In this document: piece after piece, positions 1 through 8,728 of the stretch
How positions within the stretch are numbered: position 1 is the stretch's first letter
Layout: every line of letters begins with the position of its first letter
NCBI GenBank assembly: GCA_023228865.1
Contig: JALOAH010000064.1
Coordinates: 1 to 23,534 of the forward strand
Source: Porticoccaceae bacterium
GTDB lineage: Bacteria > Pseudomonadota > Gammaproteobacteria > Pseudomonadales > Porticoccaceae
Direction of reading: 5' to 3'
DNA length: 23,534 bases
Position numbers and translations under genes: made by a program
Notes under the pieces: generated by a model
What the model was told of the DNA's origin: nothing
The model's database searches: none
The model's input: the letters and a program-made list of their open reading frames with translations, nothing else

Positions 1-416
1 CGGTAACCGGGTGCGTTCCCAGCCAGAGCAGTAATGTCTACTCCAGGGATGATGTGGGTCGCGCCCAGCATGTGCGCATGGGCACCATTACCGCCTTGCG
101 CCCGGTGAAAATCGAGGGCACCAAAACTCCCATTGGCAGTGGCGCTGGCGCCGTTGCCGGCGGCATTGCCGCCAGTAGTATCGGTGGTGGTCGCGGCAGC
201 TATGTTGCTGCGGTTCTCGGCGCTGTTGCCGGCGGTTTACTGGGGGCTGCCGCGGAAGAGGGCTTAACCCGCGCCGAGGGTGTCGAAATCACTGTATTGG
301 ATGACAACGGCCAAACCTACGCCTATGTGCAGGCTCTCAGCGAGGGCGAGGTGTTTCGCGTCGATGACAGGGTGCGCATTTTGACCATCAACGGCACCAC
401 GAGAATTTCCCACTAA
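1..416 (+). CDS. SlyB-like glycine-zipper outer-membrane lipoprotein (5' end outside window)
   Basis: The reading frame is already open at base 3 and ends at TAA 414-416. The first codons read V-T-G-C, a lipobox-like end of a signal peptide whose lipidated cysteine would be at bases 12-14, so the mature lipoprotein is almost complete and only the signal peptide is missing. After the cysteine comes a short polar linker, then a stretch rich in Gly and Ala with small residues at every fourth place (GSGAGAVAGGIAASSIGGG, then GAVAGGLLGAAAEEG), which is the glycine-zipper hairpin of the SlyB/PcpP family. The C-terminal part (VEITVLDDNGQTYAYVQ, ending in VDDRVRILTING) matches the usual SlyB tail. 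Family members are outer-membrane lipoproteins linked to envelope integrity. A GTG at 54 could be mistaken for a start, but the lipobox upstream in the same frame argues against it. The family call is good; the precise function is not known. Confidence 0.85.
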   Translation, partial: VTGCVPSQSSNVYSRDDVGRAQHVRMGTITALRPVKIEGTKTPIGSGAGAVAGGIAASSIGGGRGSYVAAVLGAVAGGLLGAAAEEGLTRAEGVEITVLDDNGQTYAYVQALSEGEVFRVDDRVRILTINGTTRISH

Positions 417-424
417 GCCCGCAA

Positions 425-490
425 CCATCGCTTGCGGGGCAAGCTCCTACGAGACAGCCTGTTCCGTAGGAGCCGGGCGCCCCGGCGACA
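425..490. repeat. REP pair (BIME-like), inverted
   Basis: Two copies of a REP-like palindrome lie head to head between the lipoprotein gene and nadA. The first, on the minus strand (425-450), reads GTAGGAGCTTGCCCCGCAAG followed by CGA. The second, on the plus strand (466-490), reads GTAGGAGCCGGGCGCCCCGG followed by CGA. Each has the GTAGGAGC head followed by a short GC-rich hairpin, the form of Pseudomonas-type REP sequences. Related copies lie at 8611-8717 and 11591-11615. They sit between the ends of two convergent genes, a usual place for REPs. Confidence 0.8.
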
Positions 491-491
491 G

Positions 492-507
492 GGCGCTGGC
501 AAGCGCC
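492..507 (-). terminator. possible weak hairpin terminator after nadA
   Basis: Two bases after the nadA stop codon the sequence can fold as GGCGCT-loop(GGCA)-AGCGCC, a perfect 6-bp GC-rich stem. No run of T follows on the nadA strand, so this is not a classic intrinsic terminator. It may instead protect the mRNA 3' end together with the neighbouring REP pair. Confidence 0.3.
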
Positions 508-509
508 GA

Positions 510-1580
510 TTAATCCCCGGACAGCTGCTTTTCGCGAAAACCCAGCATTCTCTGCAACGGCACCATGGCCTGCCTGCCCAGATCGCCATCGACATGGATT
601 TCATTGCTGCCCTGCTCCAGGCTCAGCATCAGATTTTCGAGGTGATTCATAGCCATCCAGGGGCAGTGGGCGCAACTGCGACAAGTGGCGCCCTGACCCG
701 CTGTCGGCGCGATAATCAATTCTTTGTCGGGCGCCAACTGCTGCATCTTGTAAAAAATACCCTGATCAGTGGCCACTATCATTTGCTTGTGGGGCAGTGT
801 GCGCGCAGCCTCGATGAGTTGAGAGGTGGAACCGACGGCGTCGGCGATATCCACTACCGCCTCCGGGGATTCCGGGTGTACCAGCACAGCGGCATCGGGG
901 TAGAGCTTTTTCATATCGAGAATGCCGCGAAACTTGAATTCCTCGTGAACAATGCAGCTACCGTCCCAGAGCAACATATCGGCACCGGTTTTTTTCTGCA
1001 CATAGCTGCCCAGGTGCTTGTCTGGCGCCCAGAGAATTTTCTGCCCTTCTGAATCCAGGTAATCCACCACATCGAGGGCGATACTGGAAGTGACCACCCA
1101 GTCGGCGCGGGCTTTAACGGCAGCAGAGGTATTGGCGTAGACCACCACGGTGCGATCCGGATGCTGGTCACAGAACGCGGCAAACTCCTCTGCCGGGCAG
1201 CCGATATCCAGAGAGCAGGTGGCTTCCAGGGTCGGCATCAGGACACGCTTTTCCGGGGTGAGGATTTTGGCGGTCTCGCCCATAAATTTTACCCCGCACA
1301 CCACCAGAGTAGTGGCGGCATGTTTTTTGCCAAAGCGCGCCATTTCCAGGGAGTCGGAAACAATGCCACCGGTCTCTTCGGCGAGGCGTTGAATGCTGTC
1401 ATCGGTGTAGTAATGGGCAACAATGACGGCATCTTTTTCCACCAGCAACTGCTTGATCCGCCCTCGGCAGAATTCTTCATAGTCAGCAGTGTATTTGGGC
1501 TCGTCGTGGAGGCGATCCAGATGGCTTTGAACAATTTCGCGAAAACGGGCGTTTTCGGCAACAATCAGGCGGTTGGTCAT
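510..1580 (-). CDS. nadA: Quinolinate synthase A
   Basis: This 356-residue protein is a cytoplasmic [4Fe-4S] enzyme that condenses iminoaspartate with dihydroxyacetone phosphate to quinolinate in de novo NAD synthesis. Length is close to the E. coli enzyme (about 347). Visible motifs are [18 protein letters not shown] (about 55-72), [10 protein letters not shown] (98-107), [12 protein letters not shown] (122-133), [18 protein letters not shown] (184-201), [10 protein letters not shown] (206-215) and [13 protein letters not shown] (300-312). Cluster ligands are expected at Cys122, Cys209 and one of the last three cysteines. The frame is open 26 codons further upstream, but the ATG at 1580 gives the family N-terminus, while the extra residues (Arg/Ser/Pro rich) do not resemble it. 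No strong ribosome-binding site is visible. It lies 84 bases downstream of the transglutaminase gene on the same strand, so read-through is possible, but no functional link is known. Confidence 0.96.
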   Translation of the reverse strand: MTNRLIVAENARFREIVQSHLDRLHDEPKYTADYEEFCRGRIKQLLVEKDAVIVAHYYTDDSIQRLAEETGGIVSDSLEMARFGKKHAATTLVVCGVKFMGETAKILTPEKRVLMPTLEATCSLDIGCPAEEFAAFCDQHPDRTVVVYANTSAAVKARADWVVTSSIALDVVDYLDSEGQKILWAPDKHLGSYVQKKTGADMLLWDGSCIVHEEFKFRGILDMKKLYPDAAVLVHPESPEAVVDIADAVGSTSQLIEAARTLPHKQMIVATDQGIFYKMQQLAPDKELIIAPTAGQGATCRSCAHCPWMAMNHLENLMLSLEQGSNEIHVDGDLGRQAMVPLQRMLGFREKQLSGD

Positions 1581-1664
1581 GGCAGAACTACGGCTATGTG
1601 ATCTCTCAGGGGGTCTAAGTCTACCACAGCTGAACCCGGTCAAAAGTGGCGGGCGCAACCCTGG

Positions 1665-2546
1665 TCAAACTACCCGGCTGACATCCACAGATACTTGCAG
1701 TTTATGGGTTTCGCCACCGCCGAAAATAACGCCCCGCAACGGCGGCACATCGGCGTAGTCGCGCCCCCAGGCGGTGACAATGTGCTGCTGTCCCGCCATC
1801 TGGTCGTTGGTGGGATCGAATTCAAACCAGCCCTCGCCGGGGGAATAGACCGCAAACCAGGCATGGGAGGCATCGGAGCCCATGAGCTTCTCCTGCCCCG
1901 GTGGCGGCAGGGTTTCCAGATAACCGGACACATAGCGGGCGGGAAAACCGTTGGCGCGCACGCAGGCAATGGCGAGGTGGGCAAAATCCTGGCAGACGCC
2001 GCGCCTGTGCTCAAACACCTCCAGCAGGGGTGTCGTGACATCGCTGAATAGAGGGTCGTATTGAAACTCCTGATAAATGCTCTGGGTCAACGCCCGCACA
2101 CAGGAAAGAAAGGGTTTGTCATCGACAAAAAACTGTTTGCCATACTGGCGCAACATCTCATCAACGTTCACCAGTGGCGAGGGCAGAATAAATTCCCGCG
2201 CCAACAGCGTCTCCCGATCCATGGCGCTGGCGAGGGCATGGTGAACCTGGGCGCAGCTGTTGCCCAGCTCCAGCTCGAGGCCAATGTCGCCGGGAATCAC
2301 ATCGACAAGGCTGGTGGCTGTCACTTCCAGGGTTTTGTGATTCTGCTCGATGGAAAAATGGTAGGCGCGATTGCCGTAGTAGTCGCTGCGCTCGGTTGCG
2401 GTGACCGGCGTCGGATTGACGCTGATCCTGGCTTCAAGACAGGTTTGGCGCAGGGTGTTGCGAGGCATGACATAGGCGAGATTGATACACTGACTGACGC
2501 TTTCCACGTATTCGTAACTGGTGCAGTGGACAACCCTGTAGCGCAT
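1665..2546 (-). CDS. Transglutaminase-like cysteine peptidase/amidase of the ATP-grasp/alpha-E system
   Basis: The 293-residue protein has the bacterial transglutaminase N-terminal beta domain (about 1-100, starting MRYRVVHCTSYEY) and a transglutaminase core (about 150-250). The catalytic triad is visible: Cys185 in RRGVCQDFAH, His228 in DASHAWF and Asp244 in FEFDPTND. No signal peptide is seen, so it is probably cytoplasmic. In this family the fold usually cleaves or transfers amide bonds, and comparative genomics predicts that it removes or processes a peptide-like tag made by the ATP-grasp partner. The ATG overlaps the stop of the upstream ATP-grasp/alpha-E fusion by one base (TAATG), which points to translational coupling and joint work. 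The substrate is unknown. Confidence 0.9.
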   Translation of the reverse strand: MRYRVVHCTSYEYVESVSQCINLAYVMPRNTLRQTCLEARISVNPTPVTATERSDYYGNRAYHFSIEQNHKTLEVTATSLVDVIPGDIGLELELGNSCAQVHHALASAMDRETLLAREFILPSPLVNVDEMLRQYGKQFFVDDKPFLSCVRALTQSIYQEFQYDPLFSDVTTPLLEVFEHRRGVCQDFAHLAIACVRANGFPARYVSGYLETLPPPGQEKLMGSDASHAWFAVYSPGEGWFEFDPTNDQMAGQQHIVTAWGRDYADVPPLRGVIFGGGETHKLQVSVDVSRVV

Positions 2547-5095
2547 TATTCCATCCCCCAGCGCTGGCGCACCAGTTGTTGCGGCCCCTGGGTATGATCA
2601 AAGAATTTGCGCGACAGATGGTTGGAGGTTTCTGCAAGCAGATATTGAACCCGGGCAAAGAGCTGATCCAGCTCGCTGCGCTTGCCGGTGGCGGGCTCCA
2701 CTTTTGCCAGGCGGCTGAGTTCGCTGAGCCTGACCTTGCTGAGGGCCTCGAGAATACAGCGCTCCTCGCCCTCGACTTCGCGGCTGGCGGTGACCGGCGC
2801 GGGCAGCTCGGCGACATGGCTTTGAAGTTTTTCGAGCTGATAGAGCACCGAGCGGGGATTGCCGGTATCGACAAGAATCAGTTCGAGAACGTCGCGCACA
2901 TTGAGACTGGCTCTGTAGCGGCGGCGGTAGGAGATCAGCGCTTCAATGGTCATCAACAGCGACTCCAACACCATGGCTTCATCGTGCTCCTCAAGGCTGT
3001 CCATGAGCAGTGATCTGGCCAGGTTGACGGTCTCCATGGCGCGCTCGATGCGCCGCCCCATGTCGATAAAGCGCCAGCCCATGCCGCGCATCATGCTTTC
3101 CTGAATGATGCCCGACAGGGACAGCAAACTTGAAACCAGGGGGTCGAGCACCTCTTCGGGGGCGGACACCAGACTGTTTTGCAGGCCGATTTCCAGGCTG
3201 TCCGCCTGGTCGCGAATGTCGTTGATAATGCGCTGTGTGTCCGCCGACAGCATTTCCTTGGACTCCTCGGCGCAGGCAAGCATGGCCTGAATACTGCTGT
3301 TGATGCTGCCGGAACGGTTTTTGTCAGTAATCACCGCCACCAGCTCTGGTTCAAAGTTCTGCAGTAAGATCGGATTTCCGCAGAAACCCGGCGCCGTGCC
3401 GGTGAGCCGGGTGACCGCTTCCAGCAGCAGGTTGCGGCCATTTATGGGCACAGCAACGGCGCTGTTGGTCTGCAGAAACACGGTGCGCATCAGACGCAGG
3501 CCATTTTCGGCGCGCTCGGCATAGCGCCCCATCCAGAACAGGTTTTCCACAACCCTGCTGGGCAGGGAGGTGCTTTCGCGGCCAACAATCTGATCCATCG
3601 CCGGTTGCGGCCACACTTCGCTCTGTTTTTCAGGCTCCGACGCCAGCACCCAGGTGTCTTTACTGATGGCGCCGATTTGATTGGAAATCAGTGCGCTGTG
3701 TTCTTTGTTGCCCACACGGGTAAGACCGCCGGGCATCACACGATAGGAACTTTCCGAAGCCACCGCGAAGGTGCGCAACAACACGGGACGAGGGGCGAGC
3801 GCGCCGTCCTGAAGCACCGGCATATGGGACGGGGCAATTTTTTCCTGAGCAACATAGTGCTGGGGACGCACCCTGAGTTCGTTTAAAAGCTGCCTGCGAA
3901 CGGCCTCTGAGGCTTCAGACACCACCAGGCTGTGAATGCGATGGGAGCGAAAAATGGGTTTGATCACCAGATTATCAAGATTTTTCAGAACATGGGCGCG
4001 ATCTTCAGGGTGACCGCACCACCAGGTATCCACAGACTGAAGGCGCAATTTGCGCCCCAGAAAATGTTCACTGATGGCGGGCAGATAGCGCAGCAGCGCC
4101 GGGTTTTCGAGCACGCCACAACCCAGGGGGTTGGCGATGGCGACACGGCCAGCGCGGGCTACCTGAAGCAGACCGGGCACCCCCAGCTGGGAATCCCCCT
4201 TGAGCTCGACCTGATCACAGAAATAGTCATCGACGCGGCGCAGAATGACATCGACACGGGAGAGGCCGTCGAGGGATTTCATCCACACATGGCCGTTGCG
4301 CACCACCAGATCACTGCTCTGCACCAGCGACAACCCCATATAGTTGGCCAGATAGGAATGTTCAAAATAGGTTTCGTTGTAGGCGCCCGGCGTCAGCACC
4401 ACAATGCGCGGCAGCGCCACATGGGGCGCCAGTGTCATCAGTTTATGGCGCAGGTTGCGAAAGAAATTGGCGAGGCGGTGAACATGGCTGTCGCGAAACA
4501 TACTCGGCAGCACTCGGCTCATCACCGTGCGGTTTTCGAGGGCGTAGCCAGCGCCGCTGGGTGCCTGGGTGCGATCCGCCAACAGGCACATGGAACCGTC
4601 GGCGCGGCGCATCATGTCCGCCGAGTGGATAATGAGCTGATGTTCACCGGGCAGCGACATGCCGTGACAGGGTCGCAGAAAACCCTTGTGGCTATAGATC
4701 AGTTCCGGTGGAATAATACCGCGGGTAATCAGCTCCTGGGCGCCGTAAATATCCGCCAGAATCAGGTTAAAGAGTTCGGCGCGCTCCTGCAACCCGGCTT
4801 CGATCTGATTCCACTCCCCGCTTTCGATCACCCAGGGCACCAGATCCAGCGGCCAGGTGCGGTCGCGCTGGTCGCTGTCGTAAACGTTGTAGGTGGCGCC
4901 GTCGTCGCGAAGGATGCGCAGCGCCTTGCTCTGGCGCTGCGCTAGTTCTTCTGTGCCGAGGCCACCCAGGCTGCTATGGATATATTGCCAGGCAGGGCGA
5001 ACCTCGCCGCTGTCGGCAAGCATCTCATCGTAGGAACCTTCGGAGGGGCTATACACGAAGGCAGCCTCTTGCGGGGATTTCAGGGTCAGGGTCAT
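2546..5095 (-). CDS. Circularly permuted ATP-grasp ligase fused to an alpha-E domain
   Basis: This 849-residue protein has two parts. Residues about 30-485 are a circularly permuted type 2 ATP-grasp domain (DUF404/DUF407 type), with RDRTWPLDLVPWVI (78-90), RTQAPSGAGYALENRTVMSR (175-194), LTPGAYNETYFEHSYLA (234-250), VDVILRRVDD (281-290) and GGLTRVGN (456-463). Residues about 511-840 are an alpha-E (DUF403) helical domain starting LPSRVVENLFWMGRYAERAE. The two parts correspond to the separate proteins at 9664-11118 and 8729-9664. ATP-grasp enzymes join a carboxylate to an amine through an acyl-phosphate; the alpha-E role is unknown. Where the stand-alone ligase has ESGGAGMLVG after VKP, this protein has IFRSHRIHSLVV without glycines, and EDN becomes ADR. 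It may therefore bind nucleotide differently or be a regulatory paralogue. It starts 61 bases after the stop of the amidoligase fusion and is coupled to the transglutaminase downstream. Confidence 0.9.
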   Translation of the reverse strand: MTLTLKSPQEAAFVYSPSEGSYDEMLADSGEVRPAWQYIHSSLGGLGTEELAQRQSKALRILRDDGATYNVYDSDQRDRTWPLDLVPWVIESGEWNQIEAGLQERAELFNLILADIYGAQELITRGIIPPELIYSHKGFLRPCHGMSLPGEHQLIIHSADMMRRADGSMCLLADRTQAPSGAGYALENRTVMSRVLPSMFRDSHVHRLANFFRNLRHKLMTLAPHVALPRIVVLTPGAYNETYFEHSYLANYMGLSLVQSSDLVVRNGHVWMKSLDGLSRVDVILRRVDDYFCDQVELKGDSQLGVPGLLQVARAGRVAIANPLGCGVLENPALLRYLPAISEHFLGRKLRLQSVDTWWCGHPEDRAHVLKNLDNLVIKPIFRSHRIHSLVVSEASEAVRRQLLNELRVRPQHYVAQEKIAPSHMPVLQDGALAPRPVLLRTFAVASESSYRVMPGGLTRVGNKEHSALISNQIGAISKDTWVLASEPEKQSEVWPQPAMDQIVGRESTSLPSRVVENLFWMGRYAERAENGLRLMRTVFLQTNSAVAVPINGRNLLLEAVTRLTGTAPGFCGNPILLQNFEPELVAVITDKNRSGSINSSIQAMLACAEESKEMLSADTQRIINDIRDQADSLEIGLQNSLVSAPEEVLDPLVSSLLSLSGIIQESMMRGMGWRFIDMGRRIERAMETVNLARSLLMDSLEEHDEAMVLESLLMTIEALISYRRRYRASLNVRDVLELILVDTGNPRSVLYQLEKLQSHVAELPAPVTASREVEGEERCILEALSKVRLSELSRLAKVEPATGKRSELDQLFARVQYLLAETSNHLSRKFFDHTQGPQQLVRQRWGME

Positions 5096-5156
5096 TTAAC
5101 AACCACCAGAAGTGAAGCAAGCGCGCCATTATGTCACTTTGCCATGCCTGTGCCCA

Positions 5157-8100
5157 TCACGGCTGTCGCCGCAGATCCAGCGTAAAGGGGTATTCGTCGC
5201 TTGGCTCCATTTTCGGGGGCACCATGGGACGGGGCTGACTGTGGGTGTAAAAGCTGCGCAGCAGCTCGGAACTGGTGTGAACCCTCTGAATCTCCGGGGT
5301 ATGGCCAAAATCCCAGAAGCGGCTGACACGGCGGCATTCCGCCTCAAAGGCATTCACCGGCAGGGTGTCGTAACTGCGGCCACCGGGATGGGAGACATGG
5401 TAGCTACAGCCGCCAATAGAGCGGCCATTCCAGGTGTCGATAATGTCAAACACCAGCGGCGCGTGAACACCAATGGTGGGGTGCAGTGCCGAAGGCGGCT
5501 GCCAGGCGCGGTAGCGAACCCCTGCCACATATTCGCCGTGCCTGCCAGTAGAGCGTAACGGTACATGGCGACCATTACAGGCAAGCACATAGCGACCATC
5601 GCTGATGCCGCTGAGCTTAACCTGCAAACGCTCCACCGATGAGTCCACATAGCGAGAGGTGCCAAAACTGCTGATTTCCTCACCGAGCACATGCCAGGGT
5701 TCAATAGCCCAGCGCAGTTCGAGATGAATGTCCCCCAGTTCAAGACGACCATAATGGGGAAAACGAAACTCCTCAAAAGGCAGTAGCCATTCGATATTAA
5801 ACGGATAACCGTGCTCGTTGAGATCGTCAATCACATCGCGGACATCCGACCACACATAATGGGGCAGCATAAAGCGGTCGTGAAGAGAGGTTCCCCAGCG
5901 CACCAGCGGCTTGGCGTAGGGGGTTTTCCAGAACCGCGCCACCAGCGCGCGCAACAACAGCACCTGAACCAGCGCCATGCGGGCGTGGGGGGGCATTTCA
6001 AACCCGCGAAACTCCAGCAAACCCTGGCGGCCACTGGCGGAGCCGGGAGCGTAAAGCTTGTCGATACAAAATTCGGAGCGGTGGGTGTTGCCGGTGATAT
6101 CCACCAACAGATTGCGCATTAACCTGTCCACCAGCCAGGGCTGGGCAACAATACCCTCCGGCATCTGCTGAAAGGCGGTTTCCAGTTCGTAAAGAGTTTC
6201 GTGCCGGCCCTCATCCACCCGTGGCGCCTGACTGGTGGGGCCGATAAACATGCCGGAAAACAGGTAGGACAACCCCGGATGATGCTGCCAGTAGGTCACC
6301 AGACTGCGCAACAGGTCGGGGCGCCGCAACAGCGGACTGTCTGCCGGCGTGGCTCCACCGAGGGTGACATGGTTGCCGCCGCCGGTGCCGGTGTGGCGGC
6401 CATCAATCATAAATTTCTCCGTGCCCAGCCGGGATTGATAGGCCTCCTCATACAGCGCCACTGTGTTGCTGACCAGATCATCCCAGTTGCTGGCGGGATG
6501 GATATTGACCTCAATGACACCGGGATCCGGTGTCACCAGCAGCTTTTGAATGCGGCTGTCTTTGGGGGGGTCGTAACCTTCAATCACCACGGGCGTATTC
6601 AGCTCTTCCGCTACCCGCTCAATAAGGGTGATCAGATGAACGTAATGTTCCAGGTATTCCATGGGCGGCAAAAACAGATGCACCTTGCCTTGGCGAATTT
6701 CCACACAGAGGGCGGTTCTTACCACCGGCTTGAGACTGGTGGCTTTGGTTTTGGCGTCGCTTGCAGCCGCCTTTGTTTCCTCAACATGGTCGCCGGGCTC
6801 CTGTTGGACAACCGACCCCCAACTCGATGAAAAACTGGCGGCGCCTTGTTCGTAAACGGGCTGGTCGTATCTGGGTTGAAGCTGATCGCGTTTCTCAAAG
6901 GGATCCCGCTGTGGCTCCACCTCTTCCTCAACCACAGCGGGCAACGAATTCAGCGGCAAGCGCAGGCCGATGGGAGAATCGCCGGGTATCAAAATCACCC
7001 GCTCTGTGCGCGTATGCCATGCACTGCTGTACCAACTTTCGGAGCCGTAATCCCAGGACAGCGGCAACACATAGCCGACAGGTTTATCCAGCCCCTGCAG
7101 CAGTACGCGGGCAAGTCGCCGCCGCTCCAGACCATCCTTGAGATTGGCCTTATAGGGGTCTACCCCCACGGGCAGGCTCTGTTCTTTCCACAGATAATAA
7201 ACCGCGTCCTCATAGACGGGGTTTATATAGCGGTCTTCGATGCCCGCCAACTGCGCCAAACGGTGAATAAATTTTTCGCCATCGCTTGGGCTGTGACCGT
7301 AATCCTTGTCGATGCGCGCCAGCAAGTCGGGGTTGCGCCACATGGCCTCACCGTCGCTGCGCCAGAAGCAACCAAGCGCCCAGCGGGGAATTTCCTCGCC
7401 GGGATACCATTTACCCTGGCCGTAATGGAGCAGGCCGTCGGGGGCAAAACGCTCCCTGAGCCGCAACAGTAAATCCTTGGCGAGCTTGAGTTTGTCGGCG
7501 CCGAGCGCCTCGGTATTCCACTGGGCAGAGTCCATGTCGTCGATGGACACAAAAGTGGGTTCACCGCCCATGGTGAGACGAACATCATTGTCGTCAAGAT
7601 TCTTGTCCACCAACCGCCCCAGGGCGTTGATGGATGCCCATTGTTCTTCCGTGTAGGGTTTGGTGACCCTGGGGTCTTCGTGGATGCGGGTAACCACATT
7701 GGAATAACTGAATTCCACCTCACATTCGTCTGTGGCGCCGGTGATGGGGGCGGCGGAAACCGGATCGGGGGTACAAGCCAGGGGAATATGGCCTTCACTG
7801 GCGAACAACCCGGAGGTGGGGTCGAGACCGATCCAGCCAGCGCCGGGAATGTAAACCTCGCACCAGGCGTGGAGATCGGTGAAATCCGCCTCCGGACCCG
7901 AGGGGCCGTCGAGGGATTTAATATCGGTGGTCAACTGCACCAAATAACCGGACACAAAGCGCGCCGCCAAACCGAGATGGCGAAAAATCTGCACCATCAG
8001 CCAGCCCGTATCGCGGCAGGAGCCTTTTTTCAGTGCCAGGGTTTGCTCTGGCGTCTGCACACCGGGTTCAAAGCGCAGGCTGTATTCAATATCTTTTTCC

Positions 8101-8555
8101 AGGCGCTGATTGAGCATAACCAGAAAATCGTTGATGGCTATTTTGCCCTTGGGAATAGCCGCCAGCCATTTTCTTAGCAGGGGCGTTCCCTTGCATTTTT
8201 CCAGGTAGGGCACCAGCTCTTTCTGAAGCTGCTTTTCATACTTGAAGGGAAATTTTTCGGCATAGCTTTCAACAAAAAAATCAAAGGGATTATAGGCCGT
8301 CATTTCGGCAATCACTTCGACATCAAAACTCAACAGGCTGGTTTTTTCGTTAAACACCAGGCGCGCCTGGTAATTGCCAAAAGGATCCTGCTGCCAGTTA
8401 ATAAAATGATCTTCAGGGGCAATTTTGAGGGTATAACTACAGATTTTAGTGCGGGAATGGGGCGCCGGACGCAGACGCAGCACATGGGGAGAAAGATTCA
8501 CCAGCCGATCAAATTTATAGCTGGTTTTGTGGTGGATAGCGACACGGATTGTCAT
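5157..8555 (-). CDS. Transglutaminase fused to a DUF2126 GS-like amidoligase
   Basis: This 1132-residue protein joins a transglutaminase with the bacterial N-terminal domain (residues 1 to about 260) to a large DUF2126 region (from about 320 to the end), which belongs to the COOH-NH2 ligases of the glutamine-synthetase fold. The transglutaminase triad is present: Cys180 in KKGSCRDTGW, His229 in DLHAWCEV and Asp245 in GLDPTSG. DUF2126 hallmarks include LTMGGEPTFVS (about 328), YGQGKWYPGEEIPRWALG (about 375), DGRHTGTGGGNHVTLGG (about 715-730) and LLEFRGFEMPPHARM. One chain thus carries a predicted amide-bond former and a predicted amide-bond breaker or transferase. A middle segment rich in Glu, Gln and Ser (about 555-605) looks like a flexible linker. 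No signal peptide is seen. It lies 173 bases, filled by REPs, after the alpha-E gene and 61 bases before the ATP-grasp/alpha-E fusion. The exact reaction is unknown. Confidence 0.93.
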   Translation of the reverse strand: MTIRVAIHHKTSYKFDRLVNLSPHVLRLRPAPHSRTKICSYTLKIAPEDHFINWQQDPFGNYQARLVFNEKTSLLSFDVEVIAEMTAYNPFDFFVESYAEKFPFKYEKQLQKELVPYLEKCKGTPLLRKWLAAIPKGKIAINDFLVMLNQRLEKDIEYSLRFEPGVQTPEQTLALKKGSCRDTGWLMVQIFRHLGLAARFVSGYLVQLTTDIKSLDGPSGPEADFTDLHAWCEVYIPGAGWIGLDPTSGLFASEGHIPLACTPDPVSAAPITGATDECEVEFSYSNVVTRIHEDPRVTKPYTEEQWASINALGRLVDKNLDDNDVRLTMGGEPTFVSIDDMDSAQWNTEALGADKLKLAKDLLLRLRERFAPDGLLHYGQGKWYPGEEIPRWALGCFWRSDGEAMWRNPDLLARIDKDYGHSPSDGEKFIHRLAQLAGIEDRYINPVYEDAVYYLWKEQSLPVGVDPYKANLKDGLERRRLARVLLQGLDKPVGYVLPLSWDYGSESWYSSAWHTRTERVILIPGDSPIGLRLPLNSLPAVVEEEVEPQRDPFEKRDQLQPRYDQPVYEQGAASFSSSWGSVVQQEPGDHVEETKAAASDAKTKATSLKPVVRTALCVEIRQGKVHLFLPPMEYLEHYVHLITLIERVAEELNTPVVIEGYDPPKDSRIQKLLVTPDPGVIEVNIHPASNWDDLVSNTVALYEEAYQSRLGTEKFMIDGRHTGTGGGNHVTLGGATPADSPLLRRPDLLRSLVTYWQHHPGLSYLFSGMFIGPTSQAPRVDEGRHETLYELETAFQQMPEGIVAQPWLVDRLMRNLLVDITGNTHRSEFCIDKLYAPGSASGRQGLLEFRGFEMPPHARMALVQVLLLRALVARFWKTPYAKPLVRWGTSLHDRFMLPHYVWSDVRDVIDDLNEHGYPFNIEWLLPFEEFRFPHYGRLELGDIHLELRWAIEPWHVLGEEISSFGTSRYVDSSVERLQVKLSGISDGRYVLACNGRHVPLRSTGRHGEYVAGVRYRAWQPPSALHPTIGVHAPLVFDIIDTWNGRSIGGCSYHVSHPGGRSYDTLPVNAFEAECRRVSRFWDFGHTPEIQRVHTSSELLRSFYTHSQPRPMVPPKMEPSDEYPFTLDLRRQP

Positions 8556-8610
8556 AGTAATGCCTGTTTATTGAACGCTGTGCGTTGCAATGAAAAATTT
8601 CTCTTTCAAT

Positions 8611-8717
8611 GTAGGAGCCAGCCTTGCTGGCGAGATCGGGAGAAAATCGCTTGCAGGACAAGCTCCCACAACAAAAAATTTCACTCGAATTTATCGCCAG
8701 CGGGGCTGGCTCCTACA
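8611..8717. repeat. Cluster of three REP elements
   Basis: Three REP-like units fill most of the 173-base gap between the alpha-E gene and the amidoligase fusion. They lie at 8611-8634 (plus, GTAGGAGCCAGCCTTGCTGG), 8646-8670 (minus, TGTGGGAGCTTGTCCTGCAA) and 8693-8717 (minus, TGTAGGAGCCAGCCCCGCTG). Each shows the conserved head and a hairpin. They interrupt what would otherwise be one unbroken minus-strand gene set, and on RNA could form hairpins that reduce read-through or stabilise the upstream message. Confidence 0.82.
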
Positions 8718-8728
8718 GATTTGTAGTT

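Noticed and set aside
3932..4945. 337-codon plus-strand frame opposite the ATP-grasp/alpha-E fusion
   Set aside because: It is antisense to a clearly conserved gene, and its His/Gln/Gly-rich make-up is typical of a shadow frame.
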